49,220 bases of DNA from UBA11663 sp049616325 (lineage in GTDB: Bacteria > Bacteroidota > Bacteroidia > Flavobacteriales_D > Sanyastnellaceae). The position numbers and the translations under genes were made by a program. The stretch covers positions 1-49,220 of the forward strand of contig JBMZHG010000014.1 of assembly GCA_049616325.1 (NCBI GenBank), read 5' to 3'. Each line of letters starts with the position of its first letter. The first letter of the stretch is position 1. Positions 47,314 to 49,220 of the stretch are shown here, piece after piece. The notes under the pieces are model-generated. The model had not been told where the DNA came from, ran no database searches, and was given only the letters and a program-made list of their open reading frames with translations.

Positions 47314-48803
47314 TGCACGACACCCTGTCCAAACGACTGTTGTTTCTCGCCGCGGCCGCCATTGTGGTGGCGACACTCGTGTACACGGAACACTTGGCCT
47401 CCATCATCCGCGCGGAAGAGCAACGAAAGGTGGATTTGTGGGTGGAGGCGGTGAAGCAGCGAGCGGAGTTGGTGGCCTACACCCAAACGCTTTTCGAAGA
47501 CCTCGGGGCAGAGGAGAAGAAGCGGGCGGACCGACTTGCCTCGGCGTATCGCCTCATCCAAGAGGCGCCAAACGGCACGGACTTGTCGTTTGCGGGGGAT
47601 TTTTTGGTCAACAACAACACGGTACCTGTTCTCATAGTGAACCGCGCCGGCGACGTGGTGTACAAGGTGAACGTCGACCCACCACCCGCCGGAGCATCGG
47701 AAAAGGCCTATTACGACAGCATTCTCAGGGTGGATATGGCTGCCAACACCCCCATCCGATTTGATGAGGTGGGCCAAACCATTTACTACGCGGAAAGTGT
47801 GCGCCTCCGAAAGTTGCGGGAAGCCATGGACGAATTGATCGAGTCGTTCATTTCGGAAACCGTCATCAACAGCGCGTCGGTGCCTGTTCTGTTGATCGAT
47901 TCGACTGCGACCCGCGTGGTGAAGTCTCAAGGCATTGACGTGTCGAAGCTCGACACCCCGGAAAAACTCCGAGCCAAATACCTCGACATGGCCAACGCCC
48001 ACCTTCCGATTCCGGTGAATTTGCCAGGCGAGGGGTGGCACTTTGTGTTCTACGAAGAAAGCACGGTCTTGACGCAGTTGAGGTACTTTCCAGCGGTGCA
48101 GCTTCTGCTGATTGCAGCTTTCTTGCTCGTGGCCTACCTCGTGTTCAGTTCGTCGCGCAAGGCAGAACAAAACCGCGTTTGGGTGGGGATGGCCAAGGAA
48201 ACGGCTCACCAACTTGGCACGCCGTTGAGTTCGCTCATGGCGTGGTCGGGCCTTCTTGCGGCCAAGGGTGTTGATCCGGAGGCGCTGCGCGAGATGGACA
48301 AGGACATTTCGAGGCTTCAAGTGGTGGCGGAACGGTTCTCAAAGATTGGCTCGAAGGCTCACCTTGAACCGGACAACCCTCTGGACTTGGTGCGCGAGAC
48401 CGTGGAATACATGCGCCCCCGAGTGAGCAAGCACGTCGAAGTGTCCTTGGATTCAGGCTCGGACGCAGGTTCGCTCCCCTTGAGTCGACCGCTTTTGAGC
48501 TGGGTGCTCGAAAACCTCATTCGAAACGCCGTCGACGCGATGGACGGGGAAGGGGTCCTGGCCCTCAGGGCGCAGTGGACGGAAGACCAGTTCTACATCG
48601 AAATTGAGGACAACGGCAAGGGGATGACGAAGGCCGTTTCGCGCAAAGTGTTTGACCCGGGCTTCACGACGAAGGCACGGGGCTGGGGGCTGGGCTTGTC
48701 CCTGTCAAAGCGCATCGTGGAGGAAGTCCACGGAGGCCAAATCTTCGTCGCCTGGACCGAGCCTGGAAGGGGCACGTGTTTCCGGATGGTTTTTCACGCT
48801 TGA
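47313..48803 (+). CDS. Membrane sensor histidine kinase coupled to the T9SS type B unit
   Basis: The 496-residue kinase has a membrane helix at about 10-25, a periplasmic domain of about 230 residues and a second membrane helix at about 258-280. No clear HAMP follows. The H-box is KETAHQLGTPLSSLMAW with His299, a form common in Bacteroidota. The N box is LENLIRNAVDAM, G1 is IEDNGKGM, the F box is VFDPGFTTK and G2 is RGWGLGLSLSK. Its ATG shares a base with the porP stop (TGATG), so translation is coupled. No response regulator is adjacent. It may sense the state of the envelope or of secretion, which is inference from position alone. Confidence 0.92.
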   Translation: MHDTLSKRLLFLAAAAIVVATLVYTEHLASIIRAEEQRKVDLWVEAVKQRAELVAYTQTLFEDLGAEEKKRADRLASAYRLIQEAPNGTDLSFAGDFLVNNNTVPVLIVNRAGDVVYKVNVDPPPAGASEKAYYDSILRVDMAANTPIRFDEVGQTIYYAESVRLRKLREAMDELIESFISETVINSASVPVLLIDSTATRVVKSQGIDVSKLDTPEKLRAKYLDMANAHLPIPVNLPGEGWHFVFYEESTVLTQLRYFPAVQLLLIAAFLLVAYLVFSSSRKAEQNRVWVGMAKETAHQLGTPLSSLMAWSGLLAAKGVDPEALREMDKDISRLQVVAERFSKIGSKAHLEPDNPLDLVRETVEYMRPRVSKHVEVSLDSGSDAGSLPLSRPLLSWVLENLIRNAVDAMDGEGVLALRAQWTEDQFYIEIEDNGKGMTKAVSRKVFDPGFTTKARGWGLGLSLSKRIVEEVHGGQIFVAWTEPGRGTCFRMVFHA

Positions 48804-48829
48804 CCCGAAGTCAATCACGCACCTCGCGC

Positions 48830-49220
48830 TTAGCGAACCATCAAGATGCGGCCCGTCTTTTGCTCGCGGTAGAACACGCCGTCTTCGCGGTATTCCCAAG
48901 ACACGATGTACGGGTACCACCCGTCGGGGAGGTAATGTTCCCCGCCCCCCAAATCGTCTGCTNNNNNNNNNNNNNNNNNNNNNNNNNNNNNNGCGTCGTT
49001 GGTGGACCAGACTTGTTCCCCCCATCGGTTGAACACCTTGAACGAGAACGCGTCCCATTCGCAGCTGCTCACGATGCGGAACCCCTCGTTCAGTCCATCG
49101 GCGTCCGGGGTGAAGGCGTTGGGGATCCACACGTGGCACCCGCAGTATTCCTCCTCCACTTCGGCAAGGGCCACCGCCGTGCCGCACGCGTTTGTGGCCG
49201 TCACGTAATGCTCACCCCCA
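48830..49220 (-). CDS. T9SS type B sorting-domain protein, C-terminal part only
   Basis: The gene runs off the right edge, so only its last 130 or so codons are seen. They hold a type B sorting domain: IPNAFTPDADGLNEGFRI, FSFKVFNRWGEQVWST, then after a gap LPDGWYPYIVSWEY, ending TGRILMVR. The preceding CGTAVALAEVEEEYCGC looks like the end of a Cys-paired extracellular domain. A 30-N gap removes the middle of the sorting domain, so those residues are unknown. It is convergent with the histidine kinase, 26 bases away, with no clear terminator. Confidence 0.88.
   Translation of the reverse strand, partial: GGEHYVTATNACGTAVALAEVEEEYCGCHVWIPNAFTPDADGLNEGFRIVSSCEWDAFSFKVFNRWGEQVWSTNDXXXXXXXXXXXADDLGGGEHYLPDGWYPYIVSWEYREDGVFYREQKTGRILMVR
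48963..48992. other. Assembly gap of 30 N
   Basis: Thirty N lie inside the sorting domain of the last gene. The frame stays open across it. The true length of missing sequence is unknown. Confidence 0.99.

Noticed and set aside
47304..48320. A 338-codon - strand frame opposite the second histidine kinase
   Set aside because: It mirrors the kinase codons and has no credible start context or domain.
1..49220. CRISPR arrays, insertion sequences, prophage or integrase genes
   Set aside because: I saw no spaced direct repeats, transposase, integrase, phage structural gene or terminal repeats; the window looks like stable core chromosome.

Overview
The window is chromosomal DNA of a Bacteroidota bacterium, most likely from the Flavobacteriales side of the phylum. 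The evidence is a SusC/SusD pair, three secreted proteins with type IX secretion (T9SS) C-terminal domains, a PorP/SprF protein, the gliding/T9SS lipoprotein SprE, a DUF4175 protein, promoters of the Bacteroidota TAnnTTTG type, and almost no Shine-Dalgarno sequences. GC content looks higher than in most flavobacteria. Two runs of N (10 and 30 bases) show that this is a draft or metagenome scaffold.

Layout. 1-3.95 kb: the tail of a DUF4270-like gene, glmS, an outer-membrane barrel protein and a cyclase-family hydrolase, all on the + strand. 4-8.7 kb: susD and susC on the - strand, with no hydrolase beside them. 8.9-19.2 kb: a long - strand run reading sprE > bactofilin > atpZ > small membrane protein > atpB-E-F-H-A-G > NtrY-like histidine kinase; the ATP synthase beta and epsilon genes are not here. 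19.3-22.8 kb: a membrane-anchored M23 peptidase, a PfkB sugar kinase, tRNA-Asn with its own promoter and terminator, a small barrel-like protein and an SGNH hydrolase. 22.8-28.1 kb: a three-gene - strand cluster of an exported MORN-repeat protein, a six-PAS soluble kinase and a LytTR response regulator. 28.45-30.5 kb: one open frame joining ribose-5-phosphate isomerase B to an M28 peptidase. 30.4-39.4 kb: DUF4175 > RsbW-like ATPase > ybeY > mnmG > antiquitin-type aldehyde dehydrogenase > TlpA-like lipoprotein, all on the - strand. 39.5-49.2 kb: a T9SS type A protein, an EamA transporter, hemW, a biotin carrier protein, and a coupled set of T9SS type B protein > PorP/SprF > histidine kinase, then the end of another type B protein.

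Three things stand out. First, the RpiB-M28 fusion has a hydrophobic segment exactly at the joint, which would place a cytoplasmic isomerase and a periplasmic peptidase on one chain. Second, two parS-like ParB sites lie in ybeY and mnmG; the perfect one sits in the promoter region of mnmG and encodes the last residues of YbeY. Third, a TAnnTT(T/C)G-type -7 box stands 4 nt (in two cases 5 or 7 nt) before the start codon of ten genes that begin transcription units, but not before genes inside operons. This suggests that leaderless mRNAs are common in this organism.

Functionally, much of the window concerns the cell envelope: wall precursor supply (glmS), T9SS function and substrates, envelope proteases, and SusCD uptake. 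The other main theme is energy (ATP synthase). All promoter and operator calls come from reading the sequence by eye and are not backed by a genome-wide model.
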